From NCBI GenBank assembly GCA_003833135.1, contig QZLH01000901.1, forward strand, positions 1-42,858: 42,858 bases of DNA. The letters are read 5' to 3'. The notes under the pieces were generated by a model. It saw only the letters and a program-made list of their open reading frames with translations. It ran no database searches and was not told the origin of the DNA. Below, piece by piece: positions 11,908 to 23,764 of this stretch (position 1 is its first letter; every line of letters begins with the position of its first letter). Origin of the DNA: Oehlia diaphana. Its lineage: Eukaryota > Glomeromycota > Glomeromycetes > Glomerales > Glomeraceae. The translations under genes were made by a program, and so were the position numbers.

Positions 11908-13882
11908 TTAGTCTATAATCAATGGATCATCGCTACTTCCCGAACCTTTGATTGACTCTTGAAATGTTGTATCAATATTTGATTTCCAGCACCAAATCGA
12001 GCCGTCATCGCAAACTGATACAATCCATTGTCTATTTTTTGAGAAGTCGATTTGTCGAATTGTGCTTTTGCAATCTGACTCGAGGATAATTGGTTTCTTG
12101 ATAACTGCGCTTTTACTTACGCGAGTACCTCCTTTTCTTTTTACGCTAGATTTCTTTACCGAATATTTTGCTTTTTTCTTTTCGATATAGTCATCAATAT
12201 AATACGGAATATCTTTTGTGTCCCACAAATAAATTTTTCCCACTTGATTTCCCGTTGCAAGCATTCGAAAGTCATACGAAAATCCAAAGCGAATAAACCA
12301 GATATCACAATGAGTGAATTCCAATTCACAAATTATATCAAAGTTCGCTTGTTGCTAGAAAGTTAAACCCATTAGTTGTTGGAATATTAGAAATAAGAAG
12401 AATAAGAAGAAACCATTTTAATTTGATAATCACATGCTTTTACCTTACTAGGAGTAGCTGGTCCACCTACAACTACTGTTGTGATGTTAGACTTATCGAA
12501 CGCCACCAATTCTACATCAGGTTTCCACAACACAATCTTTGCATCAGCAGCACATCTTGACAGTAATAAATCGCCGTACCATCTTACACAGTCAATAAAG
12601 TTGTTGTGCAATTCAATCGTCGAAAATATGGGATAATGCACAGTCACCGCCCTTGATGGTGCAACATGTTCTCGTTGTGACAATTGTTGAGAATGAGATG
12701 AAGAAGGATTTGAATTAAAGGACGACCCTATTGCATGTTTGATTACCGGCGTACATAGCGTCCATATCTTGACTGTGCAATCCATTCCAGATGAAACTAA
12801 GAAATCACCGGTTAAATGCACATCCTAAAGAATTAAGTTCTTATAAGCATACATTTAAAAAGAAGAATTTCAATGACATTTTAAACCATTACAATGCTCA
12901 AAACCGGCTCACGATGGCCGCATTCTCCGCCAAATATGGCGACAGTCTGCATGGTCTTGAGGTTCCACAAACGTATAGAAAGATCTTTACTCGCTGAGAA
13001 GAGTAAAGATGGTTCCCTCAGGTGAAATTTTATTTCATTAATTTCCTATATATTATTAAAAACTTTAAATTTAATTAAAAATAAAATTGAGTTGCATCAA
13101 ACTTACGTTGCCGTGGCCCGTAAGAGCCTTAGAGTATAAAATTTAACGAAATGTTTAGTCATACAAGCAGCTTAATTAAATCAATACGTAATATAAATAT
13201 GCCATACCTTCATAACCGATCCAACACTTGTGTTTATGATTTTAATAATGCTTGTAGCTCCAGCTACAGCAAGTAGCGGTGCACCTACGTTTGGATCGAC
13301 CGACCAAGCGCAGCAATAAAAATTCTCCCCTTCCTGCAAAGGAATTGTTATTTAATATATCAAAACTACAAAAAATAAATTTGATTTAAACAATTTACAT
13401 CGTCATCCACGTAGGTTTGAACTACGTTAAGTGCTACAGGTTTGTCACTGTCAAGACGGGCAATTATAACCTAAGAAAAATAAAAACAATAAAAGCTAAT
13501 AAGGTTAAATAGGTGGTAAAAAGGTGATAAAAACGGTAAAAACGGTAAAAACGGACAAAATACGCGTTAAATTTTTTATTAAAACAGTGTATTTACATTA
13601 CGTCCACCAACAACAGCGAAAATATTGTTATCGTGTGGGTCATAGCGATTGAAACTCACGCCATAGTAGGATGTTTTTGTCGTTTCCTTTCAAGTTTAAG
13701 TGTTTTAATAGTTCTATTATTATTATTATAAGATTATGTTTTATTACTTTGTCTGTAGTCTGTACCATAATAGTATGTTCCAGGCAGTATGTCTTTGATT
13801 TCGACATGTTCCTTCTTAATACTGAATACGAAATGAACGAAACGAAAAAAGTCGCGTCTGAGGTGGAAAAATCATGTGACAT
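11908..13882 (-). CDS. EED: Polycomb protein EED/ESC homologue (WD40, PRC2 subunit)
   Basis: EED is the WD-repeat subunit of Polycomb repressive complex 2, which methylates H3K27; it reads H3K27me3 and stimulates the catalytic subunit. Visible blocks in order match [160 protein letters not shown]. Aromatic-cage positions appear kept: human F97 is Tyr here (YYGV), Y148 is Tyr (NFY), W364 is Trp and Y365 is Phe (DIWF). The first exon is uncertain: I use the ATG at 13882, with a short intron ending just before [10 protein letters not shown]; an ATG at 13807 is also possible. An insertion with [10 protein letters not shown] lies between two late blades. It is divergent from RTF1. Confidence 0.88.
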
Positions 13883-14041
13883 ACTGAAGAGGGAGGGACG
13901 TGACACATGTGATGAATAAATTTACTATTTGCGGAATTTTTCGGGTGTCACTGGGTTAATGCCATGCGGTGCCAATAAATATGACGCAGCACGATTGAAA
14001 TTTGTTTCATGTTTTCTTTTTTAATCTTTTTTTAAGCAATT
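13883..14041. promoter_or_regulatory. Divergent intergenic region EED / RTF1
   Basis: About 160 bp separates the provisional EED start from the RTF1 ATG, so the two chromatin genes must share or abut promoters. A pyrimidine-rich stretch (TTTTCTTTTTTAATC) lies just upstream of RTF1. No recognised motif was seen. The exact span depends on the uncertain EED first exon. Confidence 0.4.
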
Positions 14042-15806
14042 ATGTCTGATATAGAAGACGAAATTCTTGCACTCACTGGTGATGTCGGTGAAAATTCGAA
14101 ACGTTCCGAACAAGCTTCTGAACCGGGTGGTTCACAGTCTGGATCTGGTGAAGAAGATACACGAACTTCTCAAAAAAGGAAGAGTAGAGGTTCAAGATCT
14201 CCGTCGCCTGAAGACGAATACTTTGAGGATGGTGGTAAAGATAAACGCCGAAGAGGTTCCCCTGGAGAATATGGGCCAGATTTGTATCATGATAGAAATG
14301 ATAGAGAAAGATTGGGAAACTTAAACGAACTTGCACGAGAAAGGATCTTGGCTGACAGAGCCGAAAAGAAACAGCACCACTTGGATCTGCATGCAGTCCA
14401 GCAATTATTTGATCCATTAGATGATAAATCTAAGAGATCTTCACGAGCGAAAAAGGCAAGCAAAAAAAAATTTAATGAATTCAAACGTCGACGTGCAGAA
14501 AAGGAACAAAAAACAAAATCTGGTTCTCAAAGTCCCGAACTTGAGCATGCCTCATCATCAAATGATGAATATGAAGGAGATGGCGAAAAAGATAGTACTC
14601 ATGAAGTAAGTTCGTAGCTTTTTCAAATTTTTGATTTAGAATAAATACTTATATTCTTATTTTAAATCTGAATTATTATCAGGATATAACACTGCAAGAA
14701 TTAAGAACCATCCAAGTATCCCGGCATATGCTTGTCAATTGGATGTTCGCTCCATTCTTAGCTGACGCCATAGTAGGATGTTACGTTCGATTGCATATTG
14801 GAGATAGAGAAGATAAACAAGTGTATCGTTTGTGTGAGATTGAAGGCGTCGAGGCTACAGAAAATAAATATTACGTTGACAAGACTATTACAAATAAAGT
14901 GCTCAAACTTAGACATGCTGATGCTGTTAAATGCTGGCCTATGGATATTGTATCCAATCAATATGTTGATCAAGTAAATAATTTTCCTTTTTTTTTAAAA
15001 AAAAATAAAAAAAAATATGTATATATATAATACATACATTTATAATTGTTAATTATTATTCAATATTTTAGTCCGAATTTGAGCGTTGGTTAATTACTAT
15101 GAAACATCATAATATGGAATTGCCATCGAAAGAACATACTTCTCGCAAACAAGAAGATTTAAATAGGGCTAAAGAATATATACTTACAGAAAAAGATGTT
15201 GAAAATATTGTTCAACAAAAGAAAGCCCTACGTGGCGAAAAGAAAGAGTTGACGATCGAAAAATCAAATTTAACAACTCTCAAATATTTTGCAGAGCTTA
15301 GAGGAGATATAAAGGAAGCTAAAGAGTTAGATGCAAGGATACAAGAGATTAGCGAAGAACTTGAATCAAAATTTGCCGAACGTGATCCAACTGATGACGT
15401 TTGGGCACGTATTAATGCGAGAAACAAAAAACAAAATAAAGAGGATGCCCGTGCAGCGGAGCAGCGCAAGATTGAACTTGCTAAAGGAATCAGAAAATAT
15501 GTTCCTCATGAGATTAAGAAAGAGCCTAACGTCAAAAAGCCCAAAGGGGAAGGATTTGAGGACAATGACCGGACAGTTAGAATGTGCGAGTTTAAGAAAT
15601 TAATTTATATTTCCGATATTCCACTCAATTTAAAGACAGATCCCTATTGGAATTATGGTGAGGAGAATGAGAAAGTTGTAGCGGAATATTCCATTAAATA
15701 TTCGCAATTCCGCGAAAATATTGATTCTAATCAATCCCTATCCTTTCGGGATCTAATGCAAAGAAATCAATCTGAACAAATGAGCCTTCTATCACATATG
15801 CTTTAG
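14042..15806 (+). CDS. RTF1: Paf1 complex subunit RTF1 (Plus3 domain)
   Basis: RTF1 is the Paf1-complex subunit that links elongating RNA polymerase II to H2B ubiquitination and chromatin remodelling. Three exons (14042-14605, 14683-14973, 15072-15806; GT-AG) give 529 aa, similar to yeast Rtf1. Residues 1-185 are charged and Ser-rich with a long basic coiled region (LFDPLDDKSKRSSRAKKASK). The Plus3 domain follows at about 190-310: ITLQELRTIQVSRHMLVNWM, FLADAIVGCYVRLHIG, VYRLCEIEGVEATENKYYVD, LKLRHADAVKCWPMDIVSNQ. Then come FERWLITMKHHNMELPSK and a helical segment (KSNLTTLKYFAELRGDIKEA..ELDARIQEI), and a C-terminal tail as in other RTF1 proteins. The start is the first ATG (MSDIEDEILAL). Confidence 0.95.
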
Positions 15807-17589
15807 TGGATCCTAATTTAAATGTTTTTATAATATAATTATAAAATTTACAAATAAATTAATTGATTTTATAAACTTTAAATACGATCGGGTTTCATTA
15901 TTATTAAAAGATCTTTAAAATTTTGACAAAGTTCAAAATGTAAAAGAAAAATCATAATTAATTTTTAATATTAAAGGATTTGATTGTGAAGAAAATTGAA
16001 AAAGTTGAAAAAGAAATATTGGTTTTTACTTCAGAGTCAAATAAAAAAATATTGGATTTTGGTAAAGAACCTAGTTATTTAATTATGGAGATTGATTTTT
16101 TTTTTTGGAATTTTTGAATAATATTTTGAATTATATTTCAATTAAGTTATATATCATAGACGAGCTCTACTCAAGGATCAATGGCAGCTTTATTTTCAGT
16201 GAAAAAATTACATTAACAGCAGTTTCATCTCGTAGTTATTATAATATTTCTGATAGTAACATTTCAATTCCTTGAGATGAATTTAGTTTAATAAAACTGA
16301 AGAGAACTAGTTTAATAATTGATGTTCAATAGCTACAAATACCGGAAGTTTTTTCAAATATTTTAGATAATGATTTAAGAAAATTTTGGAAAACATCTTA
16401 GATATATAAACTTTCAGCTTAAATGGAATGAACGCGAATAAAAAAATGTACGAGAATTTAATTACAAATTTCAAATCAAAGGATAATTTTTGTAATGGCT
16501 GAACAATATAAAAGATTGTTTTTAGATTAATTTCCTTTTCCTTAATACCGGAATTTTTTACATACTATTCAATAAGAAAATAAAGAGACAAACATATTTA
16601 AAACAAGAAATGGGAAATTAATGATGGCGAACGAGGATAATAAAATAGTAGAAATTCCTGACATGATGAACGGAAATAATATTTTAAAATTCCCGAAATA
16701 GTGAACGAAATTGATATTCTAGAAATACCGTAGATGGTTTATTTCTTTAATTATTACCATTTTTGAATAATTATATATAATTATCAACCTTTGTTAACTG
16801 TAGAAATTAAGATTCGTTTCAATTGCCATGTAAGTTGATTACTTATTTTATTTAAATCTTATAATTTACTTATACTGTATATATTATATACAGCATGTTT
16901 TCTCTCTTTAAACAGTATTATTGTATATTAGGAAATTGGACCTCGGTAAAAAAAATTAATGAACTTGGGAATTGTGAAATCTTTCTATGCAACAATGTAA
17001 CAATGTATGATGGAGTCTGATACTTAGAATTTTGAGCAGTATTGATAATATATATATCTTAGATCATGATCCGCATTTATGTCATTATTCAATATCATCA
17101 TAAATATATAATAATGAAAGAATTATTCTGTTTAAGAATCAGCTTAATTTTTCGATAGAAAAAGATCATAAAGCTACATTAACAGCGAATCATTTCGAAT
17201 CGATACTATAAAACAAGCTCAAACAACAATACCTCAATACCTTAAAATAGGTACTGTGGTAAGGTAGATCTGTTTATACGATCACGGGGATCACATGTTA
17301 ATGAGCTTGATCGCGTATTTAAAAAGTTTACATATATTGACTACGGAGTACCTTATATTTTATTGTCTGAAGTCAAAATGATATAGATAATAGAAATTAA
17401 GTCATGCCTCAGATTTTTAAATAACAGGCAGGACGACTCCGCTAGGGGGCTGGATATTTAACGTTATGTATAGTTTAGTCTACCGTTTGTAATGGTGGTA
17501 ACTTTCAAGGATTTCCCTTGTTATCGCCCCAGTCTGTCTATATTTAACAAAATAATATATATATATATATATATGTATGTATATATTGA

Positions 17590-17960
17590 CTTAACTAAAA
17601 GCATACAATGGGAAGCACACGAACTTTTAATTTATGAAATTTATTCTATTTTAAAAAAATCGTTTAAACAAAATACAAAATTGACAATACCAATATGGTT
17701 TTCTTAGGGATCTGGACTTGGAAGATTTATGGACTGTGTTTATGATAATTTGGATGGAGAGCTTGCATATACTGTCTAAATAAACCTACAATGCAACGGA
17801 AAGAAAACTATGCCATTTTGGATAGATATGGTATAGGCATAAATAATTTATCAAATCTTTATACTTGAAGAAATGAAAGTTGTAGTTAAAGTAGAATTAA
17901 ATCTTTTATTTGGAAAAAAAGAAATTCAAAGTTATTCAGTCAAGGGAAGAATTTTATCTA
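17590..17960 (+). pseudogene. Possible P-loop protein remnant
   Basis: Translation gives IYEIYSILKKSFKQ, then IPIWFS, an in-frame stop, then GSGLGRFMDCVYDNLDGELA, with more stops downstream. The GSG.G text after a hydrophobic strand is reminiscent of a degraded P-loop, with the lysine no longer visible. This is a weak call. It could be one member of an expanded fungal NTPase-like family, or chance. No start codon or exon structure could be defined. Confidence 0.25.
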
Positions 17961-18813
17961 GGAAATGATTTTTTATCATCTTATTCAATAGAGAATAGGC
18001 AATACAACAAAATAGAAACAAAACAAAAAGAAATAGTATGAACGAAATTTTTATATGTCTATAGAAGAAAATGAATCTATTTCATATCCTAATTCCTCAG
18101 CATACATTACAAATCCACTAGGATTAATTCAGAGAAATGCCTAGTTTGTGACATATTACCAATTAATAATTCCGTAGAAGATTGAAACACTTTTTCATCA
18201 ATTATTAAAGGTTATAATAAATACGTAAGATTTGAACATAATTATTGTAAAAACTGCAAAACTGTAATATTTTGGCTAATAGACTTGACCAAATTATACC
18301 TCAATTGAAAATCGCAAAATATTCCTATATAAAAATATATAGTAATGAAGCTTGGCTTTTTTGGAATTATATTTCAAATGATTCTATATGAGCCTAGTCT
18401 GATCCGACTCAAAATTTAAATTATCATTATTAATAATAATACCTAGAAGTAAAAATTAAAAAATGATGATATCGAAAGATTAGTAAATTTATGTAATAAA
18501 TTATAAAAACTAGATGGTTTCATTGAAGAGATAAAATAAGTAAAATGGACGAAGAAGAGTACAGTAGAATATGTAAAAATATACAATAAGAGAATAAGTA
18601 TATAATTAAAGAAGGTTTATTATATTTATATTATTATATAAGAGAAAGGGTGAAAAGAATTTGAGGGTATCATTATTTGATCTCTGAATAATGATAATAA
18701 TTATCCATACAATATATGACATTGACTGCGAAAATAAATTTTGTTTATCCCCGCAAAACGTCCTTCTTTTCGTACTATTCTATATGAGCCTGGTCTGATC
18801 CGGCTAGTTATTT

Positions 18814-19095
18814 ATGATAACCATTCACCCCAAAATAGATAATAATGAAAAAAAACTTCTTTCACATTCTATACATTTTATTGAAGTATTAATTGATGTT
18901 TTAAGAAATTTTTATTCTTTAGTAAAAGACACTTACAAAGCATTAACAGCGGAATTACTTTGTAATGGACTAATGGTATTCATGAACAAGTTATTTAAAC
19001 AAAGATCTGTTTTTCCTGACATAAAATTAGTAACAATATCAATTCAGCATTTGATAAAACTGGAGAGAATAGTTTAATAATTGATGATGTTCTTT
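18814..19095 (+). pseudogene. Remnant of an unrecognised multicopy gene
   Basis: An open frame of 87 codons (MITIHPKIDNNEKKLLSHSI...) ends near 19077. Just past a one-base shift another frame reads FDKTGENSLIIDDVLL. The same TGENSLIID-type DNA appears in broken form near 16289-16328, so two decayed copies of one coding sequence probably lie about 2.7 kb apart. The family was not recognised. The frame change near the end points to a broken gene. Confidence 0.3.
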
Positions 19096-20095
19096 TAAAA
19101 TAAAATGATTTACTATTTTCTTTGTATGAACTTTCTATCATAGGTATAATGCAAATAATATGTATTAAATTCCAAATACTTGCATTATTTGTATATATAT
19201 ATGTACATACTATGAAAAAATACTTTACAAATAACACTGTGTTAGACTTTAATCTACTTACATAAATTTAAAGAGAAGATTTGTAATATAGTTTATTATT
19301 GTGTTTTAACAGTTATTAGCAATTAATATATTAAATACACTAAGTTCAGAAAATAATTGAAGTAGTAAAGTCTCATTAGCTAAAAAGTTACCACTAATTA
19401 GAGTTTCAATCTGTAGTGATTTATCCAGTTTTTATATCCAGATACTGGTTTGATTAATTTAGGCTGGGACCACCAAAATTAATAAAAATTTATGTTTTTG
19501 TTAAAAAAAGTGAAATAAAAAGAAAAATAAGTTAGCAGTTTATAAAGTATAACAAAAAAGTTTATACTTGATATACTTAATAATCTAGAATATAGAAATA
19601 GACCATTACAGTAATTCAATAACTAGCAAATAAAAAAGATTAGTATTTAACAAACAGATTATTTAACAGTTTAAGAAGTACATAGCCAATTTTTCTTCTA
19701 GAACTGGCAGATTTTAAACAAAAAAAATTCAAATAACTTAAAAGTAAAGTATTCTTTTATGAGTTATATTATGCAATACTTTTTTGATTCTTAATTTTAA
19801 TACTTATTAATCCTTATTTTACTTTAGTAACTAAGATTTTTTTTAAAGTAAAGTTGTATTAAGATTTTTTCCATTTTTATTTCAGTAATATTTGCATAAT
19901 TCATTGTATAATCAACTAGTGTTACTGCTCAAAATTTATTTAATAATAAAATTTAAAAATCTGAAACTTAAAAACTTTATTAATTGGTAAATCTGAAACT
20001 TTTCTAAATTATAATTAGCTTTAATATACTGTATATACAGTATATATATATATAAAATATAAAACCAGTTTAGACAATTAATTTTAGGAATAATA

Positions 20096-22748
20096 CAGTT
20101 CACCCTTACTATAGCAAATCTTATGGACTGAAGATCAAAATTCGTTATAGTAAGAAAATTCGTTATAGTGTATAATGAATAAACATAAGATTTTTGTTAT
20201 ATCAAAAAAATCATATAATCACGTGATAAATGCATTTATTGCACTATTATTAAATACAAACCAATTTATTTGGCAATAAAAGATAAAAACACAATAAAAT
20301 AAAACCAATTATATTCAATTAACGAGTGTTTTTTGTTATTTATTATGAACTACATACAAATACTTTTTATATTTTTGTTACTCAATGACTATTACTTAAT
20401 TGAGTATAATACGAGTACTGTAATACTGTCATATATTATTTGTAAAGACTATTCTCATTGATTTGATATTCAATAAAACCTTGGTCTTCTTCATGATTAT
20501 AAAAATCAAACTTGTTAAAATACAAAGCTTCAAAATCAAAATTTTCAATATCAATAACATTATTATTGCCTTTCCTTTCCCTGTTCATAGTATTATTATC
20601 AACTGAATCAATATAAGTGTCATTTGGCTTGAGTTTACTACCTTTATCTGTAATGAATAAATCTAAACTTGATTGTTTTTTAGAAAAAAAATTATTCCTA
20701 TAAACCATTTTTCTAATTTTTTTCATTACCTTTAATGCACTTTTATCAAAAATATCTTGACTATCATTTTGCTCTACATAGTTAAAAATTGTATCAAATG
20801 CAATTAAGACCTCAGAACTCGTTACTGAAATAATATTCTTATCACCTTCATCATCAGACATAGTATTATTTTCTTTAAGGATAGCAACGATCTGCTCTTC
20901 AGATGAAGGTATACCGGCAATTTCATTCTCCTGGTCTAATCTAATGTATTCTTCAGCAGTAAGAGGGTGTGTATACTCAAGTTTATTGATTAAATCTTGA
21001 ATTTCTTTATATTCATTCTCTTCTGTTTCTTTATGTCTATTCTCTTCAATTTCGTTATAAGAATTTGTATCATCTGGCAAAATTTCCGTTTTATTCTAAC
21101 AGTTAAATATAGTTTTAGGAAGAATTCTATCCCAGGCTGACACAACATATTTAATAGCTTTTTTGATATTGATTGAAGATTTACTATTTCCTGTTAATTG
21201 TTGAAAGTCAAAAGCCTTAATACGATTTTGAAGGAGCAATTTTCAATATTGTGCCTGCAAAATCAAATATTATAAGTTAAAATTCCTTAATTATTAAATT
21301 TATATTGAAATTTTAGTACCTTAAAGCTATTTATAATATACTTGTCGCATGGTTGTAAGTGTGCAGTTGTGTTAGGAGGCAAAAATTCAATTTTTATATT
21401 GGTCAATTTCACACCTTCATATAAAGCATGGACAGGAGCATTGTCTATAAGAAGAAGAATATTCCTTCCTTTTAATCTTATTTGTGCATCAAACTTACGA
21501 ATCCAATCATTCTAAATAGAAACTTGCATTCAAGCTGTTGAATTCCAATAATATTCTACTGGTAAAGATGTTTTGGATAAATTCTTTAAAGGACAAGGAT
21601 TTTTATATTTGTGAATAAATACTGGTTTGAGCTTTTCAGTACCAGTTACGTTAGAACAAAGGAGAATTGTCACCTGATCTTTAGATTGTTTTTTTCCAGA
21701 TACAGGTTTATTGAAGATCGTCCTTTTGGGTTTCATTTTCCAATACAAACCAGTTTCATCGCAATTGAAAACATCTTCAAGACTATAATTACGAATCAAA
21801 TCTTGAAGGTTTTTTCTGAATTCATCAAGTTTATCAAGAGGTGCGCTTGCAGCTTCTCCTTGTTTTAAATAGAAAGAAAGATTATGTCTTTTTTTAAATT
21901 CACCAATCCAACTATTACTTCCTTTAAAATTTTTAACTTTATATAGAGAAGCAAATGCTATAACTTTTTCATGTAAAACCTGATCATTAATATCAACACC
22001 ATTTTCTAGAGCTTTCAATACCTATAATATAAGAGCTTCTTTAATTTCTGAAAAATTCAACTTATTTTGTCTTTTCCCTTGAGTTTCAGGTGCTTGAGGG
22101 TAAATTTCAAGCCATTTTTGTGATTTTTTTAACGTATCACTAATGCATCCTCCACTAACATTATATAGTTCTGCAAGTTCTTTATTTTTTATATAAGGTT
22201 CGTTGATTTTTTTAAGACATATTTTATGCTTTTGGATAATAGTTAAAAATGCTCTTTTCAGCAAAGTTCTCATTTTATCTTTACCTTTTGCTTGGGAATA
22301 TTTATTTAGTGCACTTTTAGTTTTGAGCATAGTGATGTGTAAAAAAAAGAACTAACTGATCAAGGTTATATTTGCCGTATTATAATCAAAAATAAATCAT
22401 GATCTTGTTTGTGATAATTTTCCTTTTTAACTTTAATCTCAAAAATTCTAAACTTTAAAGGCAAATTCGAATTGTTCAAATTGTTCAAATAAAATTTCAT
22501 GTGATCAAAATTCACTAAATTACTGTATAACATTTTAAAAATTCGGTATAGTAAAATTCTTCGCTATATGAAGGGTCATTTTATTATAATTGTCTCAATA
22601 TTTAAATTCGAATTACGAGTTAGAGAATTTTTACTTTAAAATTTGGTATAATAGGGATTTTTAATTATTAAAAAATATGTACCTGTACTTTTCTTCGTTA
22701 TAGTAAGTTATTTGCTATAAAAAAATTCGCTATAGTAAGGGTGTACTG
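20096..22748 (-). mobile_element. pogo/Tigger-like DNA transposon, 2653 bp, complete ends
   Basis: The left end CAGTTCACCCTTACTATAGC and the right end (complement CAGTACACCCTTACTATAGC) are inverted repeats with one mismatch in 20, each flanked by TA (20094-20095 and 22749-22750), the target duplication of the Tc1/mariner-pogo group. Subterminal copies of TTCGYTATAGTAAG lie at 20150-20170, 22690-22705 and 22723-22737. The interior encodes one transposase on the minus strand with CENP-B/Tc5-type and DDE domains. A related 181-bp non-autonomous copy lies at 28514-28694. Confidence 0.9.
20436..22330 (-). pseudogene. pogo/Tigger-family transposase with five in-frame stops
   Basis: From ATG 22330 to TAA 20436 a single frame can be followed, given one GT-AG intron (21319-21255), for about 609 codons. 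The N-terminal part has a helix-turn-helix (KNKELAELYNVSGGCISDTL), then a CENP-B-type second DNA-binding region (FKGSNSWIGEFKKRHNLSF). The catalytic region shows VFNCDETGLYWKMKP (first Asp), SKDQVTILLCSN and ILLLIDNAPVHA (second Asp), then FLPPNTTAHLQPCDKYIINS. The C-terminal tail (LTAEEYIRLD; IPSSEEQIVAIL) is family-like and acidic. Premature stops: TAG 22024-22022, TGA 21532-21530, TAG 21514-21512, TGA 21245-21243, TAG 21098-21096. No frameshift was seen. Unless the stops are suppressed, the protein is not made. Confidence 0.88.
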
Positions 22749-22972
22749 TATATATTTTGCAAAAAAAATGATATGACTTAATCTAACATAATGAATATTA
22801 TCACGTAACTAAAAATAATTATTTGTTTATTATCATTTTTTTTTAGACACATTTTTCTTTTACGACATATATTTCTTCCTTCTTTACTAAATTTCAAATT
22901 CTTTTCTTTAAACCTTTTAAAGGTTTGTTTCATTATTTTATCACTTTTTTGTTATATTAGTTTTTTTTTATG
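22749..22972. other. Spacer between the transposon and the SINE-like repeat
   Basis: AT-rich DNA with T-runs. No gene or recognised motif was seen. Confidence 0.5.
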
Positions 22973-23764
22973 GCTGGTTGATCACCCTATCTCAGTGGTT
23001 AGTCACTGAGACCTTCATTAAACCTGAGTATGGTGAGGTCGCAGGTTCAATTTCTATGATCACAGAAATAAAAAGAATTTTACTGTGGACGCTACAACTA
23101 ATAGCATAAAGATACAGAAATTAATGTATTTGGACTGCACCATGGTGTATCAGTATGTATAGTTAGGCTGCATATTTTAACAGAGAGCCTTGGTGTCCTT
23201 ATAACGTTTTTTATGAGGTCCTTGAGATATTCAGAGTCCTCACTACTTGCATACTTTGAGGGTAATTTCCTATCCAAGTGGTCACTTAAATGATACCATT
23301 TGGGGTCCAATATGGCTAAATGGTCATTATAGATGGTAAAATCCTGGATGCAATATCTTTATGGTAGTTTACCTTCTAATAGGTTTAGGCCAACTGGGAT
23401 GTTCCTGCACAGACAGATGTATTAGGTAAGGTTTAGGGTTCAACTTCCTACTGGGTAGGTACCGGGTGGCAAAGTTGGATAGTAAGGCACTACTGGGGAT
23501 AACCCTAAACAGCCAAGTCTGTACTATCTCTTGTTCTTTCTGTCTCAGTGGTCATTATTATACTATTGGGGGATTTATAACTATACCTTGGGGCTAAGGA
23601 ATCATAAGGCTGTAATGATCTTGAGTGAGCCTTAGTTCAGTCCTGAAGTGTAGATGGTTTGTACGGAAGGGTTTTTAGATGATTGATATCTATCTGATAA
23701 AAGTCCTCCATTAGCTAAAGATTGACCAGGGTAGTATATAAATTTGAGCTAAATTGTACCTTAA

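Larger units (their letters stand above)
15807..20095. other. Intergenic region of decayed gene and repeat fragments
   Basis: No intact gene. Fragments of coding-like text broken by stops recur through the region. TAATAATTGATG preceded by ATAAAACTGAAGAGAA (about 16289-16328) is nearly repeated at about 19049-19088 (ATAAAACTGGAGAGAATAGT). The phrase ATTAACAGC occurs near 16214, 17174 and 18940 in similar surroundings. TATATGAGCCTAGTCTGATC at 18385 recurs at 18781 with one change. At 16640-16730 a short coding-like motif (roughly EIPD.MN) occurs three times. A TA microsatellite lies at about 17551-17575. Two candidate pseudogene pieces are listed separately. Confidence 0.45.

Noticed and set aside
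13671..13919. Plus-strand gene of 82 codons
   Set aside because: It lies opposite the start of EED and reads low-complexity text.
22973..23057. A functional tRNA gene
   Set aside because: A- and B-box-like phrases are present, but the acceptor stem does not pair and no sound anticodon arm could be drawn. It is better explained as a tRNA-derived repeat.
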